A stretch of DNA of 64,000 bases from Arthrobacter yangruifuii (GCF_009192775.1 NZ_VTFX01000004.1:186001-250000); one strand, 5' to 3'. Shown: positions 9,391 to 18,779, numbered from the stretch's first letter. Program-made: numbers and translations. The notes: generated from the sequence alone by a model not told the origin.

Positions 9391-10203
9391 CTAGCCGGTG
9401 ATTTTGTACTTCTCCCGGTCCGCGGCGTCGAGGACCTGCTGTTCCTCCACGCCCATGGCGCTGCCGCCCCGGCTGCGCGGCATCCACCAGGCACCGGGCT
9501 CCGCGGCCACGGGGTAGGTGTCAATGCAATGGTCAATTCCAGCCTGCAGTTCATCCTGCAGCCGGCGGGTTTCCTTAACGACGTCGGCATCCGCGTCAAC
9601 GCGGATCATTTCACTGACGTGCACCCGCACCGGAGTCTTCCAGACGGACTTCAGGCTCAGACCGTGGGCCCGGGTTTTCATCCGGTGGGCGCCCCAGATC
9701 GATACGGGAATGATCGGCACCCCGGCCTCGGCGGCCATGCGCACGGCACCGGTCTTCAGCTGCCGTACCGTGAAGCTGCGGCTGACTCCCGCCTCCGGCA
9801 GGACGGCAAGGTAATGCCCGGCACGCAGTTTCTCCACCGACTCCCGGTAGGCGGCGGCCCCGTCGGCGCGGTCCACAACCACGTGCTCGCACCAGTCACA
9901 GACGGCCTTGACGAACTTCTTCTTAGCGGCCTTCTTGGTCACGAGGAACCGCATGTGGACCTTCAGCTTCCGCCACATCAGCAGCTCCGCAAACGCAAAA
10001 TCCAGATACCCGAAGTGCGTGATGGCCACCACGGCTCCTTTGCCCGGGACCCTGGTGCGGTTGAGGCCGCGGATCTCTTCATCCGCAGGGAGGTTCTCCA
10101 GCCCGGACGGGATCACCGGGATCCGAAAGAGGCTGCGGGCTGCAAGGCCCGTGAACACGATGCCTCGATAGACGAACTTGTTGGGGTTACGCTTTGCGGG
10201 CAA
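9391..10203 (-). CDS. 1-acyl-sn-glycerol-3-phosphate acyltransferase family protein (PlsC-like)
   Basis: A 270-residue acyltransferase of the PlsC/LPLAT family, which transfers acyl groups to lysophospholipids or related acceptors at the membrane. The HX4D catalytic motif is seen as THFGYLDF, and LPEAGVSRSFTVRQLKTGAV corresponds to the later substrate-binding block (usual form FPEGTRS). The C-terminus is Arg-rich and not conserved. I chose the TTG at 10203 because AGGAG lies 6 bp upstream and because the longer frame reads low-complexity Pro/Arg sequence through the divergent promoter region of the next gene. Confidence 0.85.
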   Translation of the reverse strand: MPAKRNPNKFVYRGIVFTGLAARSLFRIPVIPSGLENLPADEEIRGLNRTRVPGKGAVVAITHFGYLDFAFAELLMWRKLKVHMRFLVTKKAAKKKFVKAVCDWCEHVVVDRADGAAAYRESVEKLRAGHYLAVLPEAGVSRSFTVRQLKTGAVRMAAEAGVPIIPVSIWGAHRMKTRAHGLSLKSVWKTPVRVHVSEMIRVDADADVVKETRRLQDELQAGIDHCIDTYPVAAEPGAWWMPRSRGGSAMGVEEQQVLDAADREKYKITG

Positions 10204-10367
10204 CGTCGGCTCCTGAGTTGGGGAATTTCGGGGCAGGCAACGAAATTCTACCGCGGCAACGGCCCGGCGCGGATTCGCCGGTACGCCTACCGGGTAAATC
10301 GCCGGATCCCGTCCTCCAGGCACCGGAACAGGCGACGGCGGCAGCTGCGGGCGGCTATGTTTTAGCC

Positions 10368-11312
10368 ATGGTGCTACACGGGAGGTTCGCCGGCCGGGGG
10401 TCTCCCGGCAAGGCCGGCGCGGAAGAGCCGGGGACGGTTGACCCGGCTGCCCTCCGGGACGCGGAACTGGGTGACGTTGACTGGTTCGCTCTTCCGGAGG
10501 GAGCGGTCCGTTCACGGTTCGCGGCGCCCAGCGGGTCCCTGGCTGCCGTCAGCATGGGAGAGCCGGGCAACCCACCGGTGGTCCTCGTGCCCGGTGCCAT
10601 GGGGTCGAAGGAGGACTTCTCCCTGGTTCTGCCGGAGCTTGCGGCTGCAGGGTATTTCGCCTTCTCCTTCGATCTTGCCGGGCAGTACGAATCGGCGGGC
10701 GCGGGCCCTGAGCATCTCCGCCCGCCGCGCCGGCGGTACGACTTCGATCTGTTTACGGACGACCTCACGGCAGTGCTGACAGCGTGCGGCCCGGCCCATG
10801 TGGTGGGCTATTCATTTGCCGGCATTGTTGCCCAGCTGACCCTGCTGAAACGGCCGGACCTGTTCCGCAGTATTACCCTGCTCGGCTGCCCGCCCCAGGG
10901 CGGGCAGAGTTTCCGCGGCGTGAGCTGGATCGGCTGGGCGGCCCCCCTGGTCGGGGACAGGATCAGCGCGGACCTGATCGTCTGGGGCGTGAAGCGCAAT
11001 TTCATCCGCGCTTCCCCGGGCCGGATGGCGCTTGTCATGCACCGGTTCACGCTCACCCGGAAGGATTCGATCCGGGACATGGTGGGACTGATGCGCCACG
11101 CCCCGGACCTGAGGCCGGCCCTGCGCGCCACTCCGGTTCCCAAATTAGTGGCCGTGGGCGAGCATGATGTGTGGCCGCTTCAGCTGCACCGCAGTTTTGC
11201 CGACAGCATCGGGGCGTCCTTTGCGTCCTACAGCAGCGGACACAGTCCCAGCGAGCAATCGCCGTACGAGTTCACCCGCGACCTGCTGCGTCTGTTCGGT
11301 TCCGCGTCCTGA
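10368..11312 (+). CDS. Alpha/beta-fold hydrolase
   Basis: A 314-residue protein of the alpha/beta hydrolase superfamily. It shows LVPGAMGSKEDFSLVLPEL (oxyanion region), the nucleophile elbow GYSFAG and a late acid-plus-His region, GEHDVWPLQLH followed by SSGHSPSEQSPYEF. These fit a Ser-Asp-His triad. No signal peptide is visible; the first 45 residues are Gly/Ala-rich. The ATG at 10368 is favoured over upstream in-frame codons because those lie inside the promoter region of the divergent acyltransferase. Its 3' end overlaps the convergent glycosyltransferase gene by 41 bp. The substrate is unknown. Confidence 0.8.
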   Translation: MVLHGRFAGRGSPGKAGAEEPGTVDPAALRDAELGDVDWFALPEGAVRSRFAAPSGSLAAVSMGEPGNPPVVLVPGAMGSKEDFSLVLPELAAAGYFAFSFDLAGQYESAGAGPEHLRPPRRRYDFDLFTDDLTAVLTACGPAHVVGYSFAGIVAQLTLLKRPDLFRSITLLGCPPQGGQSFRGVSWIGWAAPLVGDRISADLIVWGVKRNFIRASPGRMALVMHRFTLTRKDSIRDMVGLMRHAPDLRPALRATPVPKLVAVGEHDVWPLQLHRSFADSIGASFASYSSGHSPSEQSPYEFTRDLLRLFGSAS

Positions 11313-12033
11313 GAGCGGCCCGCTCCCTGCGGCGCCGCAGCGGCGGCTCCTCGCGGAACTCCACTTTGAAGGTGTCATAGGCCATGGCCACCCGCCGGCC
11401 GAGGCCGCGCCACGTGCTGAACGGCCGTGCGGAGACGGCCACGCGCAGGTCCGGATCCCACCGGACCTGCATCCCGGGACGCACCTGATAGCAAAGGTCA
11501 AGGTCATCATGCACCCGCGGATTGTCCCGGTGCACCCGGGTCCTTAGCCGGTTCCACATGCTGCGGTGGAGGCCGAAGTTGGAGCCGAAGATCGGCGGGT
11601 GGCCCATCAACAGGGTCATGGACCAGCGGTACCCGCCGATGTAAAGGTGCTCCGCGATCCACCGGATCAGCCGGTTCGAACCGTAGAACTGACCCGGTCC
11701 GGTCACCGCAGTGTCTTCCCCCGCTTCAAGCAGGTCTGCTTCCAGCCGTTCCAGCCAATGCGGCGGCGGTACAGAGTCCGCATCCAGCCGGGCCAGCCAT
11801 TCGCCCCGCGCCTCGTCAAAGCCGCGGAACGTCGCGGAGGAGACCCCCACGCGGGGTTCGTAGATCCGGCGCACTCCCGCTGCCCGGCAGACGTCCGCCG
11901 TTGCGTCGGTACTCGCGTTGTCCACCACCAGCACCTCGTCCGGTGCCCTGGTCTGCCGGGACACCGCGTCCAGGCAGGCGGCCAGCATGACGGCGTCGTT
12001 ATGGGAAGGGATTACCACTGTGATAGTTGACAT
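11272..12033 (-). CDS. Glycosyltransferase family 2 protein
   Basis: A 253-residue GT-A glycosyltransferase. The N-terminus MSTITVVIPSHNDAVMLAAC is typical, followed by VVDNASTDAT for nucleotide-sugar binding and by the metal-binding ARLDADSVPP (DXD-type). A HDDLDLCYQV segment resembles the ED/DxD catalytic region. No clear membrane segment is seen. I start at the ATG at 12033 rather than further upstream, because MSTITVV is the normal family start. The last 13 codons overlap the end of the convergent hydrolase gene; the tail (RRRRERAALRTRNRTDAAGRG) may be read-through beyond the conserved domain. Confidence 0.85.
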   Translation of the reverse strand: MSTITVVIPSHNDAVMLAACLDAVSRQTRAPDEVLVVDNASTDATADVCRAAGVRRIYEPRVGVSSATFRGFDEARGEWLARLDADSVPPPHWLERLEADLLEAGEDTAVTGPGQFYGSNRLIRWIAEHLYIGGYRWSMTLLMGHPPIFGSNFGLHRSMWNRLRTRVHRDNPRVHDDLDLCYQVRPGMQVRWDPDLRVAVSARPFSTWRGLGRRVAMAYDTFKVEFREEPPLRRRRERAALRTRNRTDAAGRG

Positions 12034-12301
12034 CGCGTCCTGGCTGCCGGTTGTCCGCTGCGTGCCCTCCCGATTGTGCCACCGCACCCCTTCCTCGGCC
12101 ATGCCACGGGCGGCTGGGGCGGTGCCGGGCACCAAAACGGGAACCGCCCCTCCCGGACCGGCCTTCGTCCAGCCGCCCGTCACACGGCTTAACCCGCGGA
12201 CATACGGGGCCACAATCCTTGGCGGGGCGAAACCTGCTCAATTAGCGTGGCAGGGCTGCGGCAGTCGGCTGCGCAATCCTCTTTTCCTAGGAGCAGTTTC
12301 C

Positions 12302-13354
12302 ATGCTTATTTCAGGCCTGCTGGTTGGACTGGCGCTCGGGTTCGTGATGCAGCGCGGCCGCTTCTGCGTCACCGGTGCCTTCCGGGACGTCTGGGTCACC
12401 CGCAACACCCGGTGGCTCACCGCGTTCCTGGTGGTGGTGGCAGTGCAGAGCGTCGGCGTTTTCGCGCTGGACGCCGCCGGGGTCATCACCCTGGAAGCCA
12501 ACGCGTTTCCCTGGCTCGCCACTATCGTGGGCGGCTTCATTTTCGGCTTTGCCATTGTCCTCGCCGGCGGCTGCGCCACCGGAACGTATTACCGGGCAGG
12601 CGAAGGCCTGGTCGGCAGCTGGCTGGCGCTGATCAGCTACGCCCTGTTTGCGGCCATCATGAAAACGGGACCGTTGGCGGGATTCAACACTGCAATGCGT
12701 TCGGTCACCGTGGAACAGAGCAACTTCTACAGCATCCTGGGTGTCTCGCCGTGGCTGTTCGTCGCGGTGCTGGTGGCGGCTGTGGCACTGGCTGTCCGGC
12801 ATCACCTGGCCAAGCCCAAATTCACGATGGCGGCCCTGCCGGCGTCGAAAACCGGGTTGGCGCACCTCCTGTTCGAAAAGCCGTGGAACGCCTTCGCCAC
12901 CGCCGTCGTCATCGGCCTCATCGCCATTGCCGCGTGGCCGCTGAGCTGGGCCACCGGCCGTGAAGACGGCCTGGGCATCACCACCCCCTCCTCCAAGCTG
13001 GTCACCTACCTTGTCACCGGCGATGCCGAGCTCGTGGACTGGGGTGTGTACCTGGTCATCGGCATCCTGCTCGGCTCCTTCATCGCAGCCAAGGGCAGCG
13101 GTGAATTCCGGGTCCGGGTCCCCGACGCCGCAACCGCTGTGAAGAGCCTCGGCGGCGGTGCCCTGATGGGCATCGGCGCCGCCCTGGCCGGCGGCTGCAC
13201 CATCGGCAACGCCATGGTGCAGACGGCCCAGTTCACCTTCCAAGGCTGGACCGCGCTGATCTTCATGATCCTCGGCACGGGCGTCGCTGCGAAGCTCACC
13301 ATCATGAACCACCGACCGGCGCCTGCCTCCGCACGCGTCCCCGTCGGCGTCTGA
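12302..13354 (+). CDS. YeeE/YedE family membrane protein (thiosulfate/sulfur-compound importer type)
   Basis: A 350-residue polytopic membrane protein of the sulf_transp (YeeE/YedE, TsuA) family. E. coli and thermophile relatives import thiosulfate through a pore lined by conserved cysteines. Those cysteines are visible here in RGRFCVTGAFRD, AGGCATGTYYRAGEG and AGGCTIGNAMVQ, and the last two repeats show the internal duplication of the family. Roughly nine hydrophobic segments can be picked out. The ATG at 12302 follows TAGGAGCAG. The tusA-like gene begins 35 bp downstream, so the two form an operon; this pairing is common in the family. Confidence 0.9.
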   Translation: MLISGLLVGLALGFVMQRGRFCVTGAFRDVWVTRNTRWLTAFLVVVAVQSVGVFALDAAGVITLEANAFPWLATIVGGFIFGFAIVLAGGCATGTYYRAGEGLVGSWLALISYALFAAIMKTGPLAGFNTAMRSVTVEQSNFYSILGVSPWLFVAVLVAAVALAVRHHLAKPKFTMAALPASKTGLAHLLFEKPWNAFATAVVIGLIAIAAWPLSWATGREDGLGITTPSSKLVTYLVTGDAELVDWGVYLVIGILLGSFIAAKGSGEFRVRVPDAATAVKSLGGGALMGIGAALAGGCTIGNAMVQTAQFTFQGWTALIFMILGTGVAAKLTIMNHRPAPASARVPVGV

Positions 13355-13389
13355 TTCCCCCACCCAAAAGCTCGAAAAGGAAATACACC

Positions 13390-13617
13390 ATGGCACAGGT
13401 CACCCTGGAAACCAACGGATCCGTCTGCCCCTTCCCCCTCGTGGAGGCCAAGCAGGCTATGACAACACTGACCAGCGGCGATGAACTCGTCATCCACTTC
13501 GACTGCACCCAGGCCACGGACGCAATTCCGCGCTGGGCTGCCGAAAGCGGCTACCCCGTCACGGATTTCTCCAAGCGCGGCCCCGCGGAGTGGTCCATCA
13601 CGGTGCAGAAGCCCTAG
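13390..13617 (+). CDS. TusA-family sulfur carrier protein
   Basis: A 75-residue TusA/YedF-like protein. The persulfide-carrying cysteine lies in CPFP (residues 13-16), matching the family CPxP motif. In this context it probably accepts sulfur from the compound imported by the YeeE protein encoded just upstream and hands it to cellular sulfur metabolism. The start ATG follows AAAAGGAAAT, and the gene has its own good ribosome binding site. No rhodanese or sulfide-oxidising gene is next to it. Confidence 0.9.
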   Translation: MAQVTLETNGSVCPFPLVEAKQAMTTLTSGDELVIHFDCTQATDAIPRWAAESGYPVTDFSKRGPAEWSITVQKP

Positions 13618-13668
13618 CACCGCTTGACCGCCGCACCGCTGAAGCCCGGCTCCGCCGTTCCGCGCCAG

Positions 13669-14310
13669 TCAAGAGCGCAGGATCCGCTGGCGCCGGGCTT
13701 CGGCGATGGCGGCGGTCCGGTTGTCCACACCGAGCTTTTCGTAGATGTGCACCAAGTGCGTTTTCACGGTCGCTTCAGAGATAAACAGCTTCCGGGCGAT
13801 GGCCCGGTTCCCGAGGCCCGTTGCCAGCAGCTCAAGCAGTTCGAGTTCACGGCTGCTGAGGGCCGGTGCCGGACTCCGCAGATGGCCCATCAGCCGGGCT
13901 GCAACCAGCGGCGACAATGCCGTCCGCCCGTCCGCAGCAGCAGTGACCGCGGTACGGATCTCCCCTGGATCCGCATCCTTGAGCATGTAACCGGCCGCCC
14001 CGGCTTCGATGGCCGCCAGGATATCGGCGTCAGTGTCATAGGTGGTCAGAATCAACACCGGCGGGCCGTCGGCCGCCCGGATTCTCCGCGTGGCCTCCAC
14101 TCCGTCCATGCCCGCGCCCATCTGCAGATCCATCAGTACAAGATCGACTGGGGTGCCCAGCACCTCCTGTTTACGGACTTCGGCCACGGCTGATTCCCCG
14201 TCCGCGGATTCGGCGGCAACCCGAATGCCTTCAAAGTCCTCCAGCATGGCGCGCAGACCGGCCCGAACCACCGGGTGATCGTCAACCAGCAGGATCCGCA
14301 TCACTCTCAT
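13669..14310 (-). CDS. Two-component response regulator, NarL/LuxR family
   Basis: A 213-residue response regulator. The receiver domain starts RILLVDDHPVVRAG (acidic pocket) and has the phosphorylated Asp in LVLMDLQMG. The C-terminal LuxR helix-turn-helix is seen in SSRELELLELLATGLGNRAI and SEATVKTHLVHIYEKLGV. It overlaps the upstream kinase gene by 4 bp (ATGA), so the two are translationally coupled. The kinase-regulator pair diverges from the ABC exporter genes at 15822-17682, the likely regulatory target. A second in-frame ATG at 14301 is an alternative start. Confidence 0.93.
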   Translation of the reverse strand: MRVMRILLVDDHPVVRAGLRAMLEDFEGIRVAAESADGESAVAEVRKQEVLGTPVDLVLMDLQMGAGMDGVEATRRIRAADGPPVLILTTYDTDADILAAIEAGAAGYMLKDADPGEIRTAVTAAADGRTALSPLVAARLMGHLRSPAPALSSRELELLELLATGLGNRAIARKLFISEATVKTHLVHIYEKLGVDNRTAAIAEARRQRILRS

Positions 14311-15644
14311 GTCCGTGTCTTCGCCGGAGCCGGTTGCGCCGGTTGCTCGGCAGCCGGCAGCGGAAGCCGTACCGCCACCACCGCGCCTTCGCCGGGCGCG
14401 GATTCGATGCTCAGCACCCCGCCCAGATCCGCTGCCCGCTCGCGCAGGGAGAGCAGCCCGAATCCGCTGCCGTCCCGGCGGGGGACGTCCGGGAGCGTTG
14501 CGGTGCTGAAGCCCGCACCGTCATCGAAGACATCCAGCGTCACTGCGTCGGGGGCGTAGCTGAGGGTCAGTACCGCGGTATGTGCGCAGGAATGCGCCCG
14601 CACGTTGGCGAGGGAAGCCTGCGCCGCCCTCAGCAGGGTGGTTTCATACCGGGCATCGAGGTCCACTGGCTCTCCGTCCACCCGGAGGGTGCACTCCAGC
14701 GGCTGACCGCCGGAAGCCGCCTGCCGGGAGTTATCGGCGCAAAGGCGCTCCAGCCCCGCGATGAGGGTCCCGCTCCCCGTTGCCGGTTCGGTCAGGCCGC
14801 GCACAAACTTCCTGGCCTCGGCCAGGTTTTCCGACGCAGTGGCCTGGACGGTGGCAATGCGTTCCCGGGCCAGATCCGCCTGTCCGCTTTCCAGTGCCGC
14901 GCCGGCCGCCCGCGACATCAGGACAATGCTGGAAAACCCCTGGGCCAAGGTGTCATGGATCTCGCGGGCCAGGCGTTCCCGTTCCGCCAGGACGCCCGCA
15001 CGATGCTGGGACGCTGCCAGCTGCCCGCGGGTACGCCGAAGCTCGGCCAGCGCACGCCGCTGGTTCACGCTTTCTCCGTGCAGCGCCGCGTAGGCGAAAC
15101 CCATCACCACCGCAAAAAGGGCCCCCACCACCGGGCCCAACAGGACTGCGAGAGTAAACCCTCCGGAGTGCACGCCTTGGGCGGCGACCACCGCAGCCGT
15201 CATCGCGGTTACTGCCGCCAACGCGGGCACGGTCCGCAGCAGATGCAGGTCCAGGAAGAACAGGGGGAAGGCCAGCCAGGAAAAATCGGCGCTTATCAGC
15301 AGCAGAAGAAGCCATAGGAACGTTACGGCCGCCAGCCAATAGGGCCCGGCACGGCCGGGGTCCGGCCCGGTCCCCGTTACTGCGTAGCGTTTCTCTGCCA
15401 CGGTTCCGGCGAGATAGACGACGGCGAGCACACAGGCGCAGGCATAGGCAGCCACGAGGCGGGGTGTTCCGGGCCCGTCCAGGGTCAGCTGGACCAAAGC
15501 CAGAACAAGCAGCCCGGCGAAGGCAACGTGCAGTGCTACCCGCAGCAGGCGGAGCACGGCGTCCCCTGCGACGGTCGCTGCAGCGGCAGACACGGTGCCG
15601 GCGCCGCCGTCGGGACCCCCACTGCTTTGATTCGGCGCGCTCAT
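14307..15644 (-). CDS. Sensor histidine kinase, NarX/DesK (HisKA_3) type
   Basis: A 445-residue membrane sensor kinase. The N-terminal half has about six hydrophobic helices (for example LLRVALHVAFAGLLVLALVQL and LAAVTFLWLLLLLISADFSW) and no extracytoplasmic domain. The DHp helix carries the phospho-accepting His in RLAREIHDTLAQGF, and the HATPase domain shows NVRAHS (N box) and DDGAGF plus GFGLLSLRERAADLGG. Kinases of this layout often sense membrane state or envelope-targeting antibiotics. It is coupled to the downstream response regulator through a 4-bp overlap. Confidence 0.92.
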   Translation of the reverse strand: MSAPNQSSGGPDGGAGTVSAAAATVAGDAVLRLLRVALHVAFAGLLVLALVQLTLDGPGTPRLVAAYACACVLAVVYLAGTVAEKRYAVTGTGPDPGRAGPYWLAAVTFLWLLLLLISADFSWLAFPLFFLDLHLLRTVPALAAVTAMTAAVVAAQGVHSGGFTLAVLLGPVVGALFAVVMGFAYAALHGESVNQRRALAELRRTRGQLAASQHRAGVLAERERLAREIHDTLAQGFSSIVLMSRAAGAALESGQADLARERIATVQATASENLAEARKFVRGLTEPATGSGTLIAGLERLCADNSRQAASGGQPLECTLRVDGEPVDLDARYETTLLRAAQASLANVRAHSCAHTAVLTLSYAPDAVTLDVFDDGAGFSTATLPDVPRRDGSGFGLLSLRERAADLGGVLSIESAPGEGAVVAVRLPLPAAEQPAQPAPAKTRT

Positions 15645-15821
15645 GATTCCAGCCTAGGTCCGGCAGTCGGCGTCGGCATCAACCAAACGGTTGAGCGCAG
15701 GACCAACCGGTTTCTCCGCCCGGATCATCCGTCCATGCGATGGGTTCGCCCCGGAACCGGCGGAGGGTTGAAAGGTACCCTCCACTGCCGCTGCGGCGGC
15801 CGATCCGAAAGGAAGCAAAAC

Positions 15822-16904
15822 GTGTATCTGGCACTCCGCGACATTCGCTTCGCCAAGGGGCGGTTTGCCCTGATGGGCAGCGTCGTCGCCCTGATTACCC
15901 TCCTTCTGGTGCTGCTCTCCGGGCTTACCGCGGGCCTGGGCAACCAAAACACTGCGGCGATCAAGGACCTTGGCTCCGCCGGGGTGAACATCGTTGCCTT
16001 CGGTGCACCCGACGGCGGTGAAGCCAAGGTCTCCTATACGGAATCAACCGTCACAGCTGAGCAGTTGGCTGAGTGGCGGAAGACGCCCGGCATCGAGACC
16101 GCTGAACCCGTAGGCATCACCCAAACGCGCATTACCGGCGGGGCCAGCGCAAACGTGGCTGTCTTCGGCGTCGAACCGGGCAGCACTCTCGCGCCCCGCC
16201 AGGTCGGCGACGGACAGATCCTCATTGGATCGGAAACAGCGGATTCCCTGTCCCTGGATCCGGGGGACGAAGTGCGCCTGGGCGGCCGGGTCCTGACTGT
16301 TGAAGACATTGTCGACCAGTCCTACTACAGCCATACGCCGCTCGTCTGGACGTCCCTGGCTACGTGGCAGGCTGCGGCCCATACCAACGATGAGGGCTCC
16401 GACGCGGCGCCGGTGGCCACCGTGATCGCTGCCTCGGGCTCCGCCGCCGAGCAGGCAGACGACGCCGCAGGCACAGTCTCCACGGGTATCCGCGGCTCTT
16501 TCAACGGACTGGGCGCCTACACCTCGGAAAACGGTTCGCTGCTGATGATGCAGGCGTTCCTGTACGGCATCTCCGCACTGGTCATTGTGGCCTTCCTGGC
16601 GGTCTGGACCATCCAGCGCACCCGCGACATCGCCGTGCTGAAGGCCTTGGGCGGCAGCTCCGCTTACCTGATGCGTGACGCACTGGCCCAGGCCGGGACC
16701 ATCGTTGCCGCAGGTGCCGTCACCGGCGGGGTGCTCGCCGTACTGATCGGCCTGGCCGCCGCTGCGGTTGCTCCGTTCATCCTGTCGGTTTCCACCGCAC
16801 TGCTGCCGATCCTCGGCATCGTGGTGCTCGGGCTTGCCGGGGCGGCCGGCGCCGTACGCCGGGTTGCCAAGGTAGATCCGCTGACTGCTCTCGGCGGCAA
16901 CTAG
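15822..16904 (+). CDS. ABC transporter permease, MacB/FtsX type
   Basis: A 360-residue permease starting with the short motif YLALRDIRFAKGRFALMGSV, then a first membrane helix, an extracytoplasmic MacB_PCD-like domain of about 200 residues, and three C-terminal helices with the FtsX signature WTIQRTRDIAVLKALGGS. This architecture serves mechanotransmission or lipid and peptide export rather than import. The GTG at 15822 follows AAAGGAAGC and gives the usual family start. The ATPase gene follows 40 bp later. The divergent two-component system probably controls both. Confidence 0.9.
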   Translation: MYLALRDIRFAKGRFALMGSVVALITLLLVLLSGLTAGLGNQNTAAIKDLGSAGVNIVAFGAPDGGEAKVSYTESTVTAEQLAEWRKTPGIETAEPVGITQTRITGGASANVAVFGVEPGSTLAPRQVGDGQILIGSETADSLSLDPGDEVRLGGRVLTVEDIVDQSYYSHTPLVWTSLATWQAAAHTNDEGSDAAPVATVIAASGSAAEQADDAAGTVSTGIRGSFNGLGAYTSENGSLLMMQAFLYGISALVIVAFLAVWTIQRTRDIAVLKALGGSSAYLMRDALAQAGTIVAAGAVTGGVLAVLIGLAAAAVAPFILSVSTALLPILGIVVLGLAGAAGAVRRVAKVDPLTALGGN

Positions 16905-16944
16905 GGACCTCCAGTCTGTATTCCCAAGAAAGGACCAGCACAAC

Positions 16945-17682
16945 ATGGCAGAAACCTCAGCTTCGGCATTTGTTCCACCCACCCGCGCAGCCACTGCCGC
17001 ACTGCACCTGCAGGACGTAACCCTCGAATACCCCGACGGCGTCAGCACGCTGAAGGCACTGGACCGGGTCAGCCTGGCTGTTCCCCGGGGAAAGATCCTC
17101 TCGCTGGTGGGTCCGTCCGGGTCCGGCAAGTCCTCCCTCCTCGCCGTTGCCGCCACTCTGATACGCCCGGCGTCGGGCACCGTGACGGTGAGCGGCCGGG
17201 ATGCCGGCGAACTGGACGACGCCGGCCGGACTGCACTGCGGCGTACCGCACTTGGCATTGTCTTCCAGCAGGCGAACCTGCTTCCGTCCCTCACGGCCGT
17301 GGAGCAGCTCGTCATCACTGACCGGCTGCGCGGCAGGGCCGGGAAGGAATCCGAGTCCCGGGCGCGGGAGCTCCTGGAACTCGTGGGGCTGTCCCAATCC
17401 ACCGCGGCGCGCCATCCCCACCAGCTCTCCGGCGGACAGCGTCAGCGGGTCAACATTGCCCGTGCCCTGATGGGCAGTCCGTCCCTGCTGCTGGTGGATG
17501 AACCCACCGCCGCGCTGGACCACGACCGGTCCGAGGCGATTGTCCGCCTATTGGTTGCCGTGACACGCGAATTCGACCTGGGTACGGTGATGGTGACCCA
17601 CGATACCGAGTTCGTGCCCCTGACCGATGAGGTGGCGGCCATGCGGGACGGCAGGCTTATTGAACACGGCCCCGCAGCCTAG
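16945..17682 (+). CDS. ABC transporter ATP-binding protein, MacB/LolD type
   Basis: A 245-residue ATPase partner of the FtsX-type permease upstream. Walker A is GPSGSGKSS (about residue 56), the Q-loop is IVFQQANLLPSLTA, the signature is LSGGQRQRVNIARAL and Walker B is LLVDEPTAALD. The H-loop is VTHDTEF. The Q-loop and signature match the o228/LolD/MacB group of export ATPases. Its last 4 bp overlap the end of the convergent LigD-type gene. Confidence 0.92.
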   Translation: MAETSASAFVPPTRAATAALHLQDVTLEYPDGVSTLKALDRVSLAVPRGKILSLVGPSGSGKSSLLAVAATLIRPASGTVTVSGRDAGELDDAGRTALRRTALGIVFQQANLLPSLTAVEQLVITDRLRGRAGKESESRARELLELVGLSQSTAARHPHQLSGGQRQRVNIARALMGSPSLLLVDEPTAALDHDRSEAIVRLLVAVTREFDLGTVMVTHDTEFVPLTDEVAAMRDGRLIEHGPAA

Positions 17683-18701
17683 TCCTTCCGACGGGCGCGG
17701 CTGGGCTGGACCCGGGGCGGCTCCCCCGGCATCTTCGGATAGTCCGGCGGGAAGGGCAGCTCGCCCAGCCCGTTGGCCAGGTCCCGCTCCCACCAGCCCA
17801 GCAGCACATCAATGGAGCCCGGCCTGGCGTACATGTCTGCCCACGGGTCCCCCACTGTACGCAGCCGTTGAGGGATGGTGGCAATGGTGAAATCCGCCGG
17901 ATGCACCCGCTCGAGCTCATCCCAGCTGACGGGGCAGGACACCGGGGCGTCCGGCAGGGCGCGCGGGCTGTAGGCACCGGCCATGGTGCGGTCCCGGTTG
18001 GCCTGGTTGAAGTCCACGAACACCCGCCGGCCGCGCTCTTCCTTCCACCACGCCGTGGTGACCTTCTCGGGCATCCGCCTCTCCACCTCCCGCGCTGCGG
18101 CGATCACCGCATGCCGCACGTCCTGGAACTCATACTCGGCCCGGATCGGTGCGAACAGGTGGATGCCGCGGTTGCCCGAGGTTTTGATGTACCCCTCCAG
18201 CCCGGCCTCGGCGAGAATCGCCCGCAGTTCCAGGGCGGCGGGAACGGCGTCGTCGAAGTCCGTGCCGGGCTGCGGATCCAGGTCGATGCGCAGCTGGTCC
18301 GGATTGTCCGTGTTTTCCGCCCGGGAGGGCCAGGGATGGAAAACCACCGTATTCATCTGCACCGCCCAGACAGCGGCCGCCGGCTCATCCAGCACCACCT
18401 GCGGATGGGACCGCGCGCTGGGATAAGTGACGGTAACGCCGCGCATCCACTCCGGCATGCCCCGCGGCGGGTTCTTCGAGAAGAACACCTCGCCCTCGAT
18501 CCCGGCGGGAAACCGCTCCAGGGACACAGGCCGGTCCCCGTTGGCCCGGATAAACGCCTCGCCCACGTCCGCCATATAGCGGGCCAGATCAAGTTTGGTG
18601 ATCCCGGGACGCGGCCAGAGCACCCGCCCGGGACTCGATATCCGTATTTCCCGGTCACCCTGCGGACCGGGAACCGTCAGTGTGGTTTCCTCGCGTGCCA
18701 T
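17679..18701 (-). CDS. ligD: Stand-alone LigD polymerase/primase domain protein
   Basis: A 340-residue archaeo-eukaryotic primase-type polymerase domain, as in the NHEJ ligase LigD, which fills gaps and adds ribonucleotides at double-strand breaks. Visible landmarks are TKLDLARYMADVGEAF, QLRIDLDPQPGTDF (the DLD metal-binding pair), KTSGNRGIHLFAPI (SxxG-H motif) and the late VSWDELERVHPADFTI. The ligase and phosphoesterase domains of full LigD are absent, and no Ku gene is in the window; actinobacteria often encode this domain separately. I use the ATG at 18701, which follows AAGGGAAAGC, rather than an upstream in-frame codon. Confidence 0.88.
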   Translation of the reverse strand: MAREETTLTVPGPQGDREIRISSPGRVLWPRPGITKLDLARYMADVGEAFIRANGDRPVSLERFPAGIEGEVFFSKNPPRGMPEWMRGVTVTYPSARSHPQVVLDEPAAAVWAVQMNTVVFHPWPSRAENTDNPDQLRIDLDPQPGTDFDDAVPAALELRAILAEAGLEGYIKTSGNRGIHLFAPIRAEYEFQDVRHAVIAAAREVERRMPEKVTTAWWKEERGRRVFVDFNQANRDRTMAGAYSPRALPDAPVSCPVSWDELERVHPADFTIATIPQRLRTVGDPWADMYARPGSIDVLLGWWERDLANGLGELPFPPDYPKMPGEPPRVQPSRARRKD

Positions 18702-18779
18702 GGTGCTGCTTTCCCTTGACGGAGCCGTTGTGGGAAAGAGGCTACCGTGCCGGGCGGCAGGAACACCCCGGGACATGCC

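Noticed and set aside
12034-12301. A possible riboswitch upstream of the YeeE gene
   Set aside because: The 268-bp leader has no conserved blocks of a known class and no clear aptamer-like set of paired stems.
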